Shown here: piece by piece, positions 63,829 through 64,000 of the stretch
Position numbering within the stretch: the first letter of the stretch is position 1
Layout: every line of letters begins with the position of its first letter
DNA from: Anaspis maculata
Taxonomy: Eukaryota > Arthropoda > Insecta > Coleoptera > Scraptiidae
Direction: 5' to 3'
Assembly (NCBI GenBank): GCA_949128115.1
Contig: OX421961.1
Location: 50,640,171-50,704,170, forward strand
DNA length: 64,000 bases
Made by a program: the position numbers and the translations under genes
Notes under the pieces: generated by a model
Told to the model about the DNA's origin: nothing
Seen by the model: the letters and a program-made list of their open reading frames with translations, nothing else
The model's database searches: none

Positions 63829-64000
63829 TTAACGAAATACGGTTTTTTGTGCTCTTGTTAGATCTATCGATAGTGGCAGTCTGAACGACTGTGTGAGAAG
63901 TTACAAAATAAGTCTGATAGGTAGGTGAGTATACTTGCTTAAGGACGGAGTTATATCGGTGAAATAAGCGTTGTGGAATCAATAATCCCTGTGGGTTCAT
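63829..64000 (-). other. Open frame at window edge, possibly LINE-related
   Basis: About 57 codons on the minus strand from the window edge. By position it continues the interrupted LINE fragment across the hAT insertion, but I recognise no motif in it. Confidence 0.3.

Noticed and set aside
1..64000. CRISPR arrays, bacterial operons or prophage
   Set aside because: No regularly spaced identical repeats, ribosome sites or clustered intronless genes; the sequence is plainly eukaryotic.

Overview
The window looks like an insect nuclear genome. It is AT-rich, genes are sparse, introns reach several kb, splice sites are standard GT-AG, and there are many short inverted-repeat transposons, a tRNA-derived SINE, Jockey/CR1-type LINE debris and a copia LTR retrotransposon. 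The TACCTACC-type simple repeats and a THAP fragment ending in a CENHF-type motif recall hemipterans. That placement is an impression, not a proven assignment. I see no bacterial genes, operons or CRISPR array.

Only one host protein-coding gene can be supported. It lies on the + strand from 20956 to 36853. It is the 3' part of a filzig (flz)-type secreted or membrane serine protease, with four exons here: a cysteine knot plus a very long Thr/Pro/Ser/Lys-rich stalk (20956-22986), then a complete trypsin domain split over 25612-25983, 33706-33941 and 36683-36853. All splice phases agree, and the catalytic His, Asp and Ser are present. The start of the gene lies upstream and was not found.

The rest is mostly mobile DNA. 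The dominant theme is long inverted-repeat (hairpin) elements: about a dozen of roughly 0.2 to 3.7 kb, covering about a quarter of the window. Many begin CAGGG and end CCCTG and sit between TATA (or NATA/TATT) tetranucleotides, which suggests one superfamily with a TATA target preference. Several are nested, and the two arms of each are diverged, so they are not read-through assembly artefacts. One copy sits exactly in a TATA motif just downstream of two perfect heat-shock elements (49094-49302). Another, in an intron of the protease gene, carries an inserted element with a decayed THAP DNA-binding domain.

From 55.7 to 61.8 kb an older palindrome is split by a complete, apparently very young copia-type retrotransposon (56758-61497). 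Its 303-bp LTRs read as identical, its target duplication is perfect (AGGGG), its primer site matches an internal initiator-Met tRNA segment, and its 1291-codon gag-protease-integrase-RT-RNase H frame is open.

Smaller items are a Harbinger-like MITE (599-764), three copies of a TA-flanked 120-130 bp MITE (23040, 28689, 53009), a hAT MITE with a perfect 8-bp duplication (63434-63820), a SINE with a 9-bp duplication (4025-4352), a LINE tail with a 14-bp duplication (20049-20177), and degenerate tandem arrays with periods of about 22, 29, 46 and about 50 bp. Long stretches between these show nothing I can interpret.
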